From positions 1 through 33,587 of the forward strand of contig NZ_CALPCM010000031.1 of the NCBI RefSeq assembly GCF_943193015.1: 33,587 nucleotides of DNA, given 5' to 3'. The stretch is from Hominisplanchenecus_A murintestinalis (GTDB lineage: Bacteria; Bacillota; Clostridia; Lachnospirales; Lachnospiraceae). The notes beneath the pieces were generated by a model, which had not been told where the DNA came from, searched no databases, and worked only from the letters and a program-made list of their open reading frames with translations. Below are positions 8,488 to 17,458 of this stretch, piece after piece (within the stretch, counting starts at the first letter, position 1; each line of letters starts with the position of its first letter). Position numbers and translations under genes: made by a program.

Positions 8488-9039
8488 ATGTTGAAAGAAT
8501 ATAAGAAAGAGGCGTACGATACGGTGCAGGAGCTGCTGTCAGCAGCGAATCTGGAACAGGGAGATATTTTGGTGGCGGGCTGTTCTACCAGTGAGATTTC
8601 TGCTTACAAAATCGGTTCTCATTCCAGTGTAGAAATCGGAAAAGCTGTGTTTGAGGGCATTTACGAAGCAGTAAAGGAACAGGGGGTATATCTGGCAGCA
8701 CAGTGCTGTGAACATTTGAACCGCAGCCTGATTCTTGAAAAGGAGGCGGCAGTCGCATATGGTCTGGAATGTGTCAACGTGGTTCCACAGCCAAAAGCGG
8801 GCGGGGCTTTTGCTACGGCGGCGTATCAGGGGTTCGCTCATCCGGTGGCAGTGGAAGGAATACAGGCGCACGCAGGGGTGGATATCGGCGATACCCTAAT
8901 TGGGATGCATCTGCGCCGGGTAGCAGTGCCGGTGCGCATCAGCCGGAAAACTATTGGAGAGGCGCATGTGGTGTGCGCCAGGACGAGGCTGAAATTTGTG
9001 GGCGGCGAACGGGCATGTTATGATGCAAAGCTGCTGTAA
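8488..9039 (+). CDS. DUF436 / TIGR01440 family protein (YwlG-like)
   Basis: This soluble protein of 183 residues belongs to the family of B. subtilis YwlG (TIGR01440, DUF436), recognised from VAGCSTSEI, QCCEHLNRSLILE and HAGVDIGDTLIGMHLRRVAVPVR. No biochemical function is established. The ATG at 8488 is chosen over the in-frame ATG at 8467, because GGAGGG lies 7 bases before it and the family usually opens with a short helix like LKEYKKEAYDTVQELL. It lies about 50 bases after the DUF218 gene on the same strand. Confidence 0.85.
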   Translation: MLKEYKKEAYDTVQELLSAANLEQGDILVAGCSTSEISAYKIGSHSSVEIGKAVFEGIYEAVKEQGVYLAAQCCEHLNRSLILEKEAAVAYGLECVNVVPQPKAGGAFATAAYQGFAHPVAVEGIQAHAGVDIGDTLIGMHLRRVAVPVRISRKTIGEAHVVCARTRLKFVGGERACYDAKLL

Positions 9040-9239
9040 AACAGCATGTCAATAAAAAATAGTGTAAAAAATAAAATTAATCAACTTTCTTGATTATTCA
9101 TTAAAAAACCAGCTGCATTATAGATATGCAAACACCGTGTCAAGTATTTGTAATGTACAAAAATTTAATCTATTATAATTAATCATGCAAAATACTCCTT
9201 TTGTTTGTTGTTTTGTGGTGATTCTTCTACAACAAAATA

Positions 9240-9371
9240 ATGGACACGCAGTGTGCATATGAAAGGCCCCTGTACCTGGTGGACAGGGGCACGGAGCAGC
9301 GGGAGGATATCATCATTGATAAGGAGACTTATGAAATGATGCGGCCAAAGAGATGCCCCCGGCACAGATGA
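9240..9371 (+). pseudogene. Gene-end fragment, copy A
   Basis: A 43-codon open frame (MDTQCAYERPLYLVDRG ... IIIDKETYEMMRPKRCPRHR) has no ribosome binding site. Its last ~20 codons closely match the fragment at 9850-9930, which suggests both are 3' ends of a duplicated gene. The stop lies inside a 9-bp hairpin, GCCCCCGGC (9355-9363) with GCCGGGGGC (9378-9386). Another hairpin, GCCCCTGT/ACAGGGGC, is at 9266-9290. I do not recognise the parent family. Confidence 0.45.
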
Positions 9372-9600
9372 TAGGAAGCCGGGGGCAAAAGCAAAGATAT
9401 TATACATACACACTATATCGTATTAAGAAAGAAAAATCAAGATAATATTGCAAAATAAAATATAAAATCCTATAAGATTATATGAAGTGGGATAAAGGGC
9501 GGAAAATGAGATGGAAAAGGTTGACCCTAAACAATGTCGTCAACTTAAGCCGACATTACCCCAGCATTTTTACAAAATAACACAATCAAAATATCGGAGT

Positions 9601-9735
9601 CTATTTTTCTGTCACTCTATCTAAAGCTGCCAGGGCCTTCTTTTCATCAGACGCTTGATATATCGTTTTCAAATCTGTGGCAAATGCTTTTCTGTCTTTA
9701 TCCGGAACATACTTCAGTGCAATTTTTGTGAAAAC
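9601..9735 (-). pseudogene. IS256-family transposase remnant
   Basis: The minus strand reads KYVPDKDRKAFATDLK, then TIYQASDEKKALAALDRV, ending at a TAG at 9603-9601. The DLKxIYxAxxEExALxAL pattern is that of the mutator-type (IS256) transposase domain. Only about 44 codons remain, cut at both ends relative to a full transposase of roughly 400 residues. It is a dead insertion-sequence fragment in a decayed spacer. Confidence 0.6.
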
Positions 9736-9849
9736 AATCAAAAATTTATTTAGCGTTTATTCGGAAATGCTGTGTCCGTCTTGTTCTGCGGAACACAGAA
9801 AATCGGCAAGAGCTGGTTCATGCTGAAACTCTGCGCTGGATTTCCTTAA

Positions 9850-9930
9850 AGCAGGGAAGAAGCAGATTACATCATTGACAAGGAGATTTTTGAAGTGATG
9901 CGGCCAAAGAGACGTCCCCGGCACAGGTGA
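9850..9930 (+). pseudogene. Gene-end fragment, copy B
   Basis: An open stretch after an in-frame TAA reads SREEADYIIDKEIFEVMRP, then KRRPRHR and stop. It parallels copy A (IIIDKETYEMMRPKRCPRHR). The hairpin over the stop is kept with paired changes: GTCCCCGG (9914-9921) and CCGGGGAC (9938-9945). It has no start codon or ribosome binding site. The rest of the 9040-10165 spacer holds no recognisable gene. Confidence 0.45.
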
Positions 9931-10165
9931 TAGGGCACCGGGGACAAAGCAAAGATATTACGCACTCATACTATACCGCGGCAGGCGCGGGAAATCAACA
10001 GGATGTTACAAAATGAAACATAAAACTCTATGGAATTACATATGGTGGCGGAGTGGTTCTGTTTGTTTGAGCGGATAATGAAATAAAGTTATACTCAAGC
10101 AGACAAAAGTGATATGATAGTTGGAACTGGGAGAAATAATTACTTAATATATGGAGGATTTACAC

Positions 10166-10942
10166 ATGTTTGATATCAGAATCACAATCGGAACGATAGG
10201 TTATGAACAGACTATAACAGCTTTGTTTCCGGCAGTTTTGGAGAAGTGCCGGGGGATTCAGGACCCAAATCTGCTGCTGCGCCTACTTCTGGAGCTTGGG
10301 GAGGACGCCCTGCCGGTACTGCTAGGGGTCATGGAGAGGCTGCAGGGGAAGGCGAAGCAAGAATTGCTGTGCCAGTGCATGAATGCATACCAGACAGTAC
10401 TGACAGAAAAATTGAACGAATATCTCCGGACAGATGCCTGGGGCAAAAGCTTTGTGATTCGCAATGTGTATATAGAGCATACAGGCAAAGGACTGGAGCT
10501 GGCTGGAAAAGGAGTCAGCGTTGATTTGAGAGCGCTTGCGGAGAGTGAAAAGGCGCGGGAGAAAATTTATGAGGCTGCTGCAGTTTTTGCAGGCAGCGGG
10601 AGTATAGGGAGAATATTGGGAAGCTGTGCGGGAAGCATGTTGAAACAGGCGGCAAAAGCCGTGCCGGAGGAAACGGAGAAACTGGGGTTGAAGCTTCTGC
10701 AGCGGGAAGACGTGAAAAATAAGCTTATGGCATTGGCGCAGACAGCGCTTGAGAAAAGGGGGCTGGATTTAGAACTAAAATCTCTTTCATTTTTGGCGGC
10801 TTGCGATACAGATGGCACACAGTGCGGCGGGGAGGTATCGGGCGTGCGGATAACGCCAGAACTGGAGGAAGAGCTGATAAAGGCGCTGGCAGGGTATTTG
10901 AGGCGCCCGTACGGACTTGTTATGCATTTGAAGGATGAATAG
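10166..10942 (+). CDS. Protein of unknown function
   Basis: I do not recognise this 258-residue protein. It is mostly helical and soluble, with a leucine-rich N-terminal half (LLLRLLLELGEDALPVLLGVM), an Ala/Gly-rich central stretch and an acidic helix near the C-terminus (ITPELEEELIKALAGYL). The ATG at 10166 is preferred over the one at 10151, because the GGAGG overlapping the earlier ATG is spaced 8 bases from 10166. It stands alone between a decayed spacer and a tRNA gene. Its coding character is supported by length, ribosome binding site and codon use like its neighbours. Confidence 0.7.
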   Translation: MFDIRITIGTIGYEQTITALFPAVLEKCRGIQDPNLLLRLLLELGEDALPVLLGVMERLQGKAKQELLCQCMNAYQTVLTEKLNEYLRTDAWGKSFVIRNVYIEHTGKGLELAGKGVSVDLRALAESEKAREKIYEAAAVFAGSGSIGRILGSCAGSMLKQAAKAVPEETEKLGLKLLQREDVKNKLMALAQTALEKRGLDLELKSLSFLAACDTDGTQCGGEVSGVRITPELEEELIKALAGYLRRPYGLVMHLKDE

Positions 10943-10974
10943 CTGCCGGTATGGCGGAAGAAATTTCGTTTTCG

Positions 10975-11003
10975 TTGACTTTTCGGGTTAAGTGTGATAT
11001 TAT
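10975..11003 (+). promoter_or_regulatory. Promoter of tRNA-Arg
   Basis: TTGACT (10975-10980), 17 bases and TATTAT (10998-11003), about 115 bases before the mature tRNA. Confidence 0.6.
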
Positions 11004-11124
11004 GTTTACGTTGCTTATCCGCAGTGGATGAATGGAGAGATTTTATCTGTTTAAAAAGGCATACGGCGGATGAAACAAATTTGTCTGGATATCCGGAAGA
11101 TTCGGATAGCTGACATAAAAGCAT

Positions 11125-11197
11125 GCACCTGTAGCTCAGGGGATAGAGCAGTGGTTTCCGGTACCACGTGTCGGGGGTTCGAATCCCTCCAGGTGCG
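11125..11197 (+). tRNA. tRNA-Arg (anticodon CCG)
   Basis: The 73-nt cloverleaf is complete. The acceptor stem is GCACCTG/CAGGTGC, the D stem GCTC/GAGC, the anticodon stem GTGGT/ACCAC around the loop TTCCGGT (anticodon CCG, reading the Arg codon CGG), and the T arm GGGGG-TTCGAAT-CCCTC. The discriminator base is G and CCA is not encoded. A run of seven T begins two bases later and probably ends transcription. Confidence 0.95.
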
Positions 11198-11242
11198 CTT
11201 TTTTTATATCCAGGCGAATATCAAGACATGGAGGTAAGCATA

Positions 11243-12157
11243 GTGGATAATTTTAGAGAATGGATTTCTGATAATCTAAGATATATCTTGCTCGGTTTAG
11301 CTGTTATTCTGATAATTGTCCTGGCAGTTTTTGCAGTAAGGTTTTTCGGGAGTTCCGGCGGCAAAGATAAGCAGAAGGAAAGTGAAAGCCAGTCACAGGC
11401 AGTGGTTGAGACGCAGAGTCCGGGCGAGACAGAAGCGTCAAATGCTTTAGTGCAGAATGACCCGGCTATATTAGAAACGGTACAGAAGTACTATAAGGCA
11501 GTGGGCGAGAAGGATATTGAATCCCTGAAGCAGATTGTGGAAGTGCTGGATGAGAAAGATCAGCAGGCGATTGAAAGCAACAGTGTAATCGAGAGCTATA
11601 ATAATATTTCCGTATATTCAAAGAACGGCCTGCATGAAGGCTCTTATGTAGTATATGTGTATTACGAAGGAAAACTGACAGGTTATGAGACACAGGTTCC
11701 GAGCCTGATGGGGCTGTATCTCCGCACACGGGGCGACGGAAGCCTCTGCGTGGCAAATTGGGACAACGATGAGGAAATTAAAGCATATATTGAAAAGCAG
11801 AAGAGCGAGCAGGATGTGAAAGAACTGATTGAGAGAGTAAATAAAGCGTGCAAAGAGGCAGAGGATTCTGATCCTGAACTTAAAGCATATATGGAAAGCC
11901 TGGAGGTTCCGGAGACGGAAAGCGTGATTCCCAGCGGCGGCGAGGTGGATGTGGAAGTAAATAAGCTGGTTCAGGCGAAAGAAGCCTGCAATATCCGTTC
12001 TGATTCAAGGGAAGATGCAGATGTTGTAGGTTCTCTGAGTGAAGGCGAAACAATCACCAGAATCAGGAAGCTGGATAATGGCTGGTCGGAAGTACGCTTA
12101 AGTGAAGGTTCCGGGTTTGTGAGAAGTGATTTACTGACAGAGGACGTTAAACAATAA
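11243..12157 (+). CDS. Single-pass membrane protein with C-terminal SH3 domain
   Basis: The protein of 304 residues has a short cytoplasmic N-terminus, one transmembrane helix near residues 13-35 (YILLGLAVILIIVLAVFAVRF), a Ser/Glu/Gln-rich linker, an NTF2-like region (residues ~70-185) and a C-terminal bacterial SH3 domain (CNIRSDSREDADVVGSL ... GWSEVRLSEGSGFVRSDLL). Such proteins usually sit outside the membrane and contact the wall; the ligand is unknown. GTG at 11243 is chosen because GGAGG lies 8 bases before it. The open frame extends into the tRNA upstream, but that part is not coding. Confidence 0.8.
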   Translation: MDNFREWISDNLRYILLGLAVILIIVLAVFAVRFFGSSGGKDKQKESESQSQAVVETQSPGETEASNALVQNDPAILETVQKYYKAVGEKDIESLKQIVEVLDEKDQQAIESNSVIESYNNISVYSKNGLHEGSYVVYVYYEGKLTGYETQVPSLMGLYLRTRGDGSLCVANWDNDEEIKAYIEKQKSEQDVKELIERVNKACKEAEDSDPELKAYMESLEVPETESVIPSGGEVDVEVNKLVQAKEACNIRSDSREDADVVGSLSEGETITRIRKLDNGWSEVRLSEGSGFVRSDLLTEDVKQ

Positions 12158-12172
12158 AAAGAATTTTATTTG

Positions 12173-12242
12173 AGAGCTGGTGCAAGGATAGCAAAGCGGC
12201 ATATACAGTGCGCGTTTTATTGTCTGGCAGCAGCTCTTTTTT
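12173..12242 (+). terminator. Terminator after the SH3 gene
   Basis: AGAGCTG (12173-12179) and CAGCTCT (12231-12237) can pair across a long loop and are followed by a run of T. The large loop makes it an imperfect terminator, but it lies directly after the stop codon. Confidence 0.45.
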
Positions 12243-12370
12243 GTATAAAAAATTCCTTTCTGCCTAATGCTATAAAGGACTTAGTCTGTCTGGAACTTTG
12301 GGATGCATAGTTCCGGGGAGCAACAAAAGATTACCGCTTTGTAAGCGTATAATGGATAGGAGGCAGAAAG

Positions 12371-12805
12371 ATGTTATCTCACACAGAACAGGAAGTTTTA
12401 GAGAATATATGCAGAGGAAGCGGGGCTGCACTGCTGGATATTCACAGTATTATCAGTAAAGTTTATGACGACGAGCTGGCATATGATTTAAACAGGCAGG
12501 CCGCAAAATATTCCAGATTCAGGGAAAGGGCAGCAGAGGGACTGCTGGATCAGGGGATTGTTCCGCAGCCAATCAGCATCCTGGACAGGACAAAGAGATG
12601 GACGGCAATCCAGGCTGGCACAGCATTGAATGTAAGTACGGGGCACGTGGCGGACATGATGCTGAAAGAAGAGAATAAACGTGTCAAAGGTATGGAAGAT
12701 ACCTTGGGGAAAAATAAAGTTACCAGCACATTTTCATGTGAACTGGCAGAAGAATTTCTGGAGTTTGAAAAAGAAAATATACAGATTTTGAAATCGTACC
12801 TATAG
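12371..12805 (+). CDS. Small helical protein of unknown function
   Basis: The 144 residues are predominantly helical, with no transmembrane segment. The start (ATG after AGGAGG) is clear. The pattern of four amphipathic helices and regular acidic residues suggests a helix-bundle fold of the ferritin-like or DUF2383 sort, but no diagnostic metal-ligand motif is clear, so no function is assigned. It is flanked by non-coding stretches of 213 and 174 bases and probably forms its own unit. Confidence 0.65.
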   Translation: MLSHTEQEVLENICRGSGAALLDIHSIISKVYDDELAYDLNRQAAKYSRFRERAAEGLLDQGIVPQPISILDRTKRWTAIQAGTALNVSTGHVADMMLKEENKRVKGMEDTLGKNKVTSTFSCELAEEFLEFEKENIQILKSYL

Positions 12806-12881
12806 CAGACGGGAGCGGAATCAACGGTTTCTTCGGCAGACTGTGATTATCGGGTCACGCTGTCTCTTACTGCGAAATTGC

Positions 12882-12910
12882 TTGAATAATCGCGGGAAAC
12901 TGTGTATACT
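12882..12910 (+). promoter_or_regulatory. Promoter of the rluB-ligA-cls unit
   Basis: TTGAAT (12882-12887), 17 bases and TATACT (12905-12910), about 70 bases before the pseudouridine synthase start. Confidence 0.6.
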
Positions 12911-12979
12911 GTATCGTATGGATTTTACGCTGTGTATGATGGAGTGTACAGCAAATTAGCAGCAGTATGAGGGATGAAC

Positions 12980-13768
12980 ATGGCGGATAATAGGATGCAG
13001 AAGGAATTTGAGGAAAAGGAAGGCAGGGCGCAGGTACGTTTGAATAAGTATCTGAGCGAAGCAGGCGTGTGCTCCCGGCGGGAAGCTGACCGTCTGGTTG
13101 AGGGCGGACGTGTGACTGTGAACGGACAGAAAGCTCTCATAGGAATGAAAGTGAAGCCTGGGGACAAAGTATCTGTAGATGGGAAAACCTGCGCGATAGA
13201 GGAAGAAATGATTCTGCTGGCTGTGAACAAGCCTGTGGGCGTGGTATGCACTACGGATAAACGTTGGGGAGACAGGACGGTAGAGGAGATGTTGAATTAT
13301 CCGAAACGGGTATTTTCAGTTGGACGTTTGGACAAGAACTCCGAAGGGCTGCTTTTAATGACAAATCATGGAGATATTTTGAATAAAATCATGCGGGCCG
13401 GAAATTATCATGAGAAGGAATATCTGGTGACAATCGACAGACCTGTAACGGAAGAAATTGTTCGGAAAATGGCAGGGGGCGGGATTCCGGTTTTAGACCA
13501 GGTGACGCGTCCCTGTAAAGTGGAAAAGACAGGGAAATATACGCTTCGGATTATTCTCACGCAAGGGCTGAACCGTCAGATACGGCGGATGTGTGAATAT
13601 TGCGGCTGCAGGGTTATGCGGCTGCGGAGGGTGCGTATTATGAATATTTTACTGGGAAACCTGCGTCCGGGAGAGTATCGGAAAATCACAGGGCAGGAAA
13701 TAGAAACGCTGTATGATATGCTAAGAGGTTCTGTGAGCGAGCCTGTGCAGCGCGGGAGGAAAGGGTGA
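12980..13768 (+). CDS. rluB: 23S rRNA pseudouridine synthase, RluB/RsuA type
   Basis: This enzyme isomerises a uridine in ribosomal RNA to pseudouridine. It has an N-terminal S4 RNA-binding domain (RLNKYLSEAGVCSRREADRL) and an RsuA/RluB-type catalytic domain with the motif GRLDKNSEGLLL, whose Asp is the conserved nucleophile (residue 118 from this start). NRQIRRMCEYCG near the C-terminus is also typical. The 262-residue length fits the family. The start is uncertain among in-frame ATGs at 12974, 12980 and 12995; 12980 has the best spaced GAGG. The stop overlaps the ligA start by four bases (GTGA), so the two are translationally coupled. The exact uridine target cannot be read from sequence. 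Confidence 0.9.
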   Translation: MADNRMQKEFEEKEGRAQVRLNKYLSEAGVCSRREADRLVEGGRVTVNGQKALIGMKVKPGDKVSVDGKTCAIEEEMILLAVNKPVGVVCTTDKRWGDRTVEEMLNYPKRVFSVGRLDKNSEGLLLMTNHGDILNKIMRAGNYHEKEYLVTIDRPVTEEIVRKMAGGGIPVLDQVTRPCKVEKTGKYTLRIILTQGLNRQIRRMCEYCGCRVMRLRRVRIMNILLGNLRPGEYRKITGQEIETLYDMLRGSVSEPVQRGRKG

Positions 13769-15726
13769 AAGAAATGGACATCAAGCTTCAGAGGATAAAA
13801 GAATTGACAAAAATACTGACAGAAGCAGGAAAAGCTTATTATCAGGAAAATCGGGAGATTATGAGTAATTTTGAGTACGATAAATTGTACGATGAGCTGT
13901 CAGCTCTGGAGCGGGAAACAGGAATTGTACTTGCAGGAAGCCCTACGGTAACGGTAGGGTACGAGTCTGTGCAAGAATTGCCCAAAGAGCGCCATGAGCA
14001 GCCTATGCTTTCTTTGGATAAGACAAAAGATGTGGAAGCTTTGAAAAGCTTTGTGGGAGAGCAGAAGGCTTTGGTGTCCTGGAAATTGGACGGGCTTACC
14101 ATTGTGCTCACATACCGGGATGGAGGGCTTTTTAAGGCAGTTACCAGAGGAAACGGAGAGGTAGGCGAGGTCATTACCGGCAATGCCCGCGTGTTTGAGA
14201 ATATTCCACTGTCTATTCCGTACAAAGGAGAGTTAATTCTGCGGGGCGAAGCTGTTATTTCTTACAGTGATTTTGTGAAAATCAATGAAGAGATTGAGGA
14301 TGTAGATGCAAAATATAAAAACCCCAGGAATTTGTGCAGCGGCTCGGTACGCCAGCTGAATAATGAAATCACAGCGGCAAGGCATGTGAATTTCTATGCG
14401 TTTTCTCTGGTGAAAGCTGAAGGGGTGGATTTTAAGAATTCCAGGAAAGAACAGTTTGCGTGGATGCAGAAACAGGGCTTTTGCGTGGTAGAGCACAGAA
14501 TTGTGACGGGTGAAGATGTGCCGGAGGCCGTAGAGTGGTTTGCACGGAGAATACAGGAGTATGACATTCCATCGGATGGGCTGGTGGTGGTTTACGATGA
14601 TATTGCCTATGGGCAGTCATTGGGAACTACGGCAAAGTTTCCGCGTGATTCTATCGCGTTTAAATGGAAAGATGAAATCAGGAATACCCATTTGCTGGAA
14701 ATTGAGTGGAGTCCTTCAAGGACAGGGTTGATTAACCCGGTGGCTATTTTTGAGCCGGTGGAGCTGGAGGGCACTACAGTGAGCCGCGCCAGTGTGCACA
14801 ATCTAAGCATTATGAAGGCGCTGGAACTGGGAATTCAAGATGAAATCCAGGTATATAAGGCAAATATGATTATTCCTCAGATTGCGGAAAACCTTACCCG
14901 GAGCGGGAATGTGAAGATTCCTGAAACATGCCCGGTATGCGGAGGGGCGACGCACATTCAAAAAGCAAATGATGTAGAAACGCTTTACTGTACGAATGAG
15001 GAATGCCAGGCGAAGAAACTTAAGCTTTTCACTCTTTTTGTCAGCCGCAATGCATTAAATATTGACGGACTGTCTGAGGCTACTTTGGAGAAGTTTATCG
15101 GACGAGGGTTTATTCATGAGTTTGCAGACATTTTTGAGCTGGATAAGCACCGTGAAGAGATTGTGGAGATGGAAGGATTCGGGATAAAATCCTATGAAAA
15201 TCTGATGGCTGGAATTGCTGAAGCGCAAAAAACTACCCAGCCCCGTCTGCTGTACGGACTGGGAATCCCTAATGTGGGCGTAGCAAACGCTAAGATGATT
15301 TGCAAAGCATTTCAGTATAATCTGGGTAAGATACGGAGTGCGGATGCGGAAGAATTGGCGGCGGTTGACGGAATCGGGCCGGTAATTGGAAAAACAGTGG
15401 CGGAATATTTTGCATCAGAAAAAAACAGCAGTATGCTGGATCGGCTTTTGGAAAAGCTGGAGATAGAAATTCCGGACATAGAGGCATCGGAACAGGTTTT
15501 TGCAGGCATGAACTTTGTCATTACGGGAAGCGTACAGCATTATTCTAACAGGAATGAGCTGAAATCTTTGATTGAAGAAAAGGGAGGAAAAGTGACGGGG
15601 TCTGTTACGTCCAAAACAACGTATCTGATTAATAACGATGCAGCGTCCTCATCATCGAAAAATAAGAAAGCAAAAGCATTGGGGATACCGATTATTTCAG
15701 AGGAAGATTTTATGAAAATGCTGTAA
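13765..15726 (+). CDS. ligA: NAD-dependent DNA ligase
   Basis: LigA seals nicks during replication and repair using NAD+. The 653-residue protein has the adenylation domain with the nucleophilic lysine K107 in WKLDG, the OB fold, a four-cysteine zinc finger (CPVCGG ... CTNEEC), helix-hairpin-helix repeats (AVDGIGPVIGKTVAEYF) and a C-terminal BRCT domain (GMNFVITGSVQHYSNRNELK). Length is close to the usual ~670. It starts with GTG, with GGAGG five bases before it, and overlaps the preceding stop by four bases. The short N-terminal Ia domain required for NAD+ binding appears present (AYYQENREIMSNFEYDKLYDEL). Confidence 0.97.
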   Translation: MKEMDIKLQRIKELTKILTEAGKAYYQENREIMSNFEYDKLYDELSALERETGIVLAGSPTVTVGYESVQELPKERHEQPMLSLDKTKDVEALKSFVGEQKALVSWKLDGLTIVLTYRDGGLFKAVTRGNGEVGEVITGNARVFENIPLSIPYKGELILRGEAVISYSDFVKINEEIEDVDAKYKNPRNLCSGSVRQLNNEITAARHVNFYAFSLVKAEGVDFKNSRKEQFAWMQKQGFCVVEHRIVTGEDVPEAVEWFARRIQEYDIPSDGLVVVYDDIAYGQSLGTTAKFPRDSIAFKWKDEIRNTHLLEIEWSPSRTGLINPVAIFEPVELEGTTVSRASVHNLSIMKALELGIQDEIQVYKANMIIPQIAENLTRSGNVKIPETCPVCGGATHIQKANDVETLYCTNEECQAKKLKLFTLFVSRNALNIDGLSEATLEKFIGRGFIHEFADIFELDKHREEIVEMEGFGIKSYENLMAGIAEAQKTTQPRLLYGLGIPNVGVANAKMICKAFQYNLGKIRSADAEELAAVDGIGPVIGKTVAEYFASEKNSSMLDRLLEKLEIEIPDIEASEQVFAGMNFVITGSVQHYSNRNELKSLIEEKGGKVTGSVTSKTTYLINNDAASSSSKNKKAKALGIPIISEEDFMKML

Positions 15727-15763
15727 TTGCCAAAAGCGGGCGCACAGCATTCCGGAGTAAAAA

Positions 15764-17410
15764 ATGATAAAAGAAAAAAAGGAAACGCTGAAAGAAACAA
15801 AAGAGGCGTTAAAAGAAAAGAAAGAGATTTTAAAGAAGAAAATTGACGAGAGCCAGGCCATTGAAAAAGGAAAGAAGGGCTTGTTTGGAGTCATTTATGG
15901 AAGAACGGCGGTAATTATCATTCTGCTTTTGCTGCAGATACTTATGCTGTTTCTGGCATACCAGTATCTGCAGGATAAGGGGATGTTCCTTAACGCGATA
16001 TTACGGGTGTTTGCGGTTGTTTTGGTAATACATATCATAAACTGTCGGGAAAATCCGGCGTTTATGATTTCATGGATTATATTGATTCTGGGATGGCCAG
16101 TGTTTGGCACCCTGCTCTACGTGTTTGTGGCTCTGCAGCCTGGAACAAAATGGATTAACAAGCATCTGCAGAATATGCACATTGAGACGAGGCACTATTG
16201 GATGCAGAATGAGAAAGTAACTGAAAATCTATCAAAAGAAAGCCCGGAGATGCCTCATCTGTCAAAATATGTTTATCAGAGGGGGGGCTTCCCTACCTAT
16301 CAGAATACGTCCGCCAAATATTTTCCGGATGGCCAGGCGAAATTTGAAGAGCTTCTCGTACAGCTTGAAAAAGCGCAGAAATTTATTTTTATGGAGTACT
16401 TTATTGTAGCAAAAGGATATATGTGGAAAACGATCCTGGAAGTACTGGTTCGGAAAGCGGCGGAGGGAGTGGAAGTGCGGTTTATGTACGATGGGACTTG
16501 CAGTTTTTCCATGCTTCCGTATAATTATCCGAAAAAGATAGAAGAACTGGGGATTCAGTGCCATATGTTCGCCCCGGTGGTTCCCGCGCTTTCCACGCAT
16601 CAGAATAACCGCGACCACAGGAAGATTGTGGTGATTGACGGCAGGGTAGCATTTACCGGGGGCATCAATCTGGCGGATGAGTATATTGGAAAAAAGGAGC
16701 GGTTCGGTATTTGGAAAGATACTGCGGTTATGATAGAAGGAGATGCCGTCCGCAGTTTTACTTTGATGTTCCTGGAAATGTGGAATGTAGAAAAGCACAG
16801 AAGGGCAGAAATATTTGACCCCTATCTGGATGTTGAACAGATAAAGTTTCCGGTAAAAGGGGACGGGTTTGTAATGCCTTACGGAGACAGTCCACTGGAC
16901 AATGAACAGGTTGGGGAAAGTGTGTATATGGACATTTTATATACAGCCAAGGATTATGTGCATATCATGACGCCATATCTGATCTTGGGACATGAAATGA
17001 TTACCGCGCTTACCTACGCGGCGAAGCGTGGCGTGGAAGTTATCATTATGATGCCTCATATTCCAGATAAAAAATATGCATTTATGCTGGCAAAGACTTA
17101 TTATTGCGAGCTGATGGATGCGGGCGTGCAGATTTATGAATATACGCCGGGATTTGTCCATGCGAAAGTATTTACTTCTGATGACAGGAAAGCGGTGGTT
17201 GGCACGATTAATCTGGATTACAGAAGCCTGTACCTGCATTTTGAGTGTGCAGTATATTTATATAGGAACAGCGTCATACCATCTATTGAGGCAGATTTTC
17301 AGGCAACACTGAAAGAATGCCGGAAAATGAGCCGGGAGGACGTCAAAAGCCAGCCTCTGGGCAGCCGCATCGCCGGAAAAGCGCTGCGTCTGCTTGCCCC
17401 GCTGATGTAA
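15764..17410 (+). CDS. cls: Cardiolipin synthase (PLD family)
   Basis: Cls condenses two phosphatidylglycerols to cardiolipin at the membrane. Both phospholipase-D HKD motifs are intact: H285-x-K287-x4-D292 in HRKIVVIDG and H466-x-K468-x4-D473 in HAKVFTSDD. Hydrophobic segments lie near residues 47-68, 76-92 and 98-122. The N-terminal ~45 residues are unusual, almost entirely Lys, Glu, Ile and Leu in a repeating pattern (KEKKETLKETKEALKEKKE), probably a charged coiled coil before the membrane segments. The start follows CCGGAG by a normal distance. It lies 37 bases after ligA, in the same direction. Confidence 0.93.
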   Translation: MIKEKKETLKETKEALKEKKEILKKKIDESQAIEKGKKGLFGVIYGRTAVIIILLLLQILMLFLAYQYLQDKGMFLNAILRVFAVVLVIHIINCRENPAFMISWIILILGWPVFGTLLYVFVALQPGTKWINKHLQNMHIETRHYWMQNEKVTENLSKESPEMPHLSKYVYQRGGFPTYQNTSAKYFPDGQAKFEELLVQLEKAQKFIFMEYFIVAKGYMWKTILEVLVRKAAEGVEVRFMYDGTCSFSMLPYNYPKKIEELGIQCHMFAPVVPALSTHQNNRDHRKIVVIDGRVAFTGGINLADEYIGKKERFGIWKDTAVMIEGDAVRSFTLMFLEMWNVEKHRRAEIFDPYLDVEQIKFPVKGDGFVMPYGDSPLDNEQVGESVYMDILYTAKDYVHIMTPYLILGHEMITALTYAAKRGVEVIIMMPHIPDKKYAFMLAKTYYCELMDAGVQIYEYTPGFVHAKVFTSDDRKAVVGTINLDYRSLYLHFECAVYLYRNSVIPSIEADFQATLKECRKMSREDVKSQPLGSRIAGKALRLLAPLM

Positions 17411-17458
17411 GTATGCTCAAAGTATCAATACAATACAGAGAAAGGAAAGGTGGGAAAT

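Noticed and set aside
11168..11242. Upstream extension of the SH3-protein frame beginning MSGVRIPPGALF
   Set aside because: This is the translated 3' half of tRNA-Arg; such peptides are a known artefact, and a good ribosome binding site supports the start at 11243.
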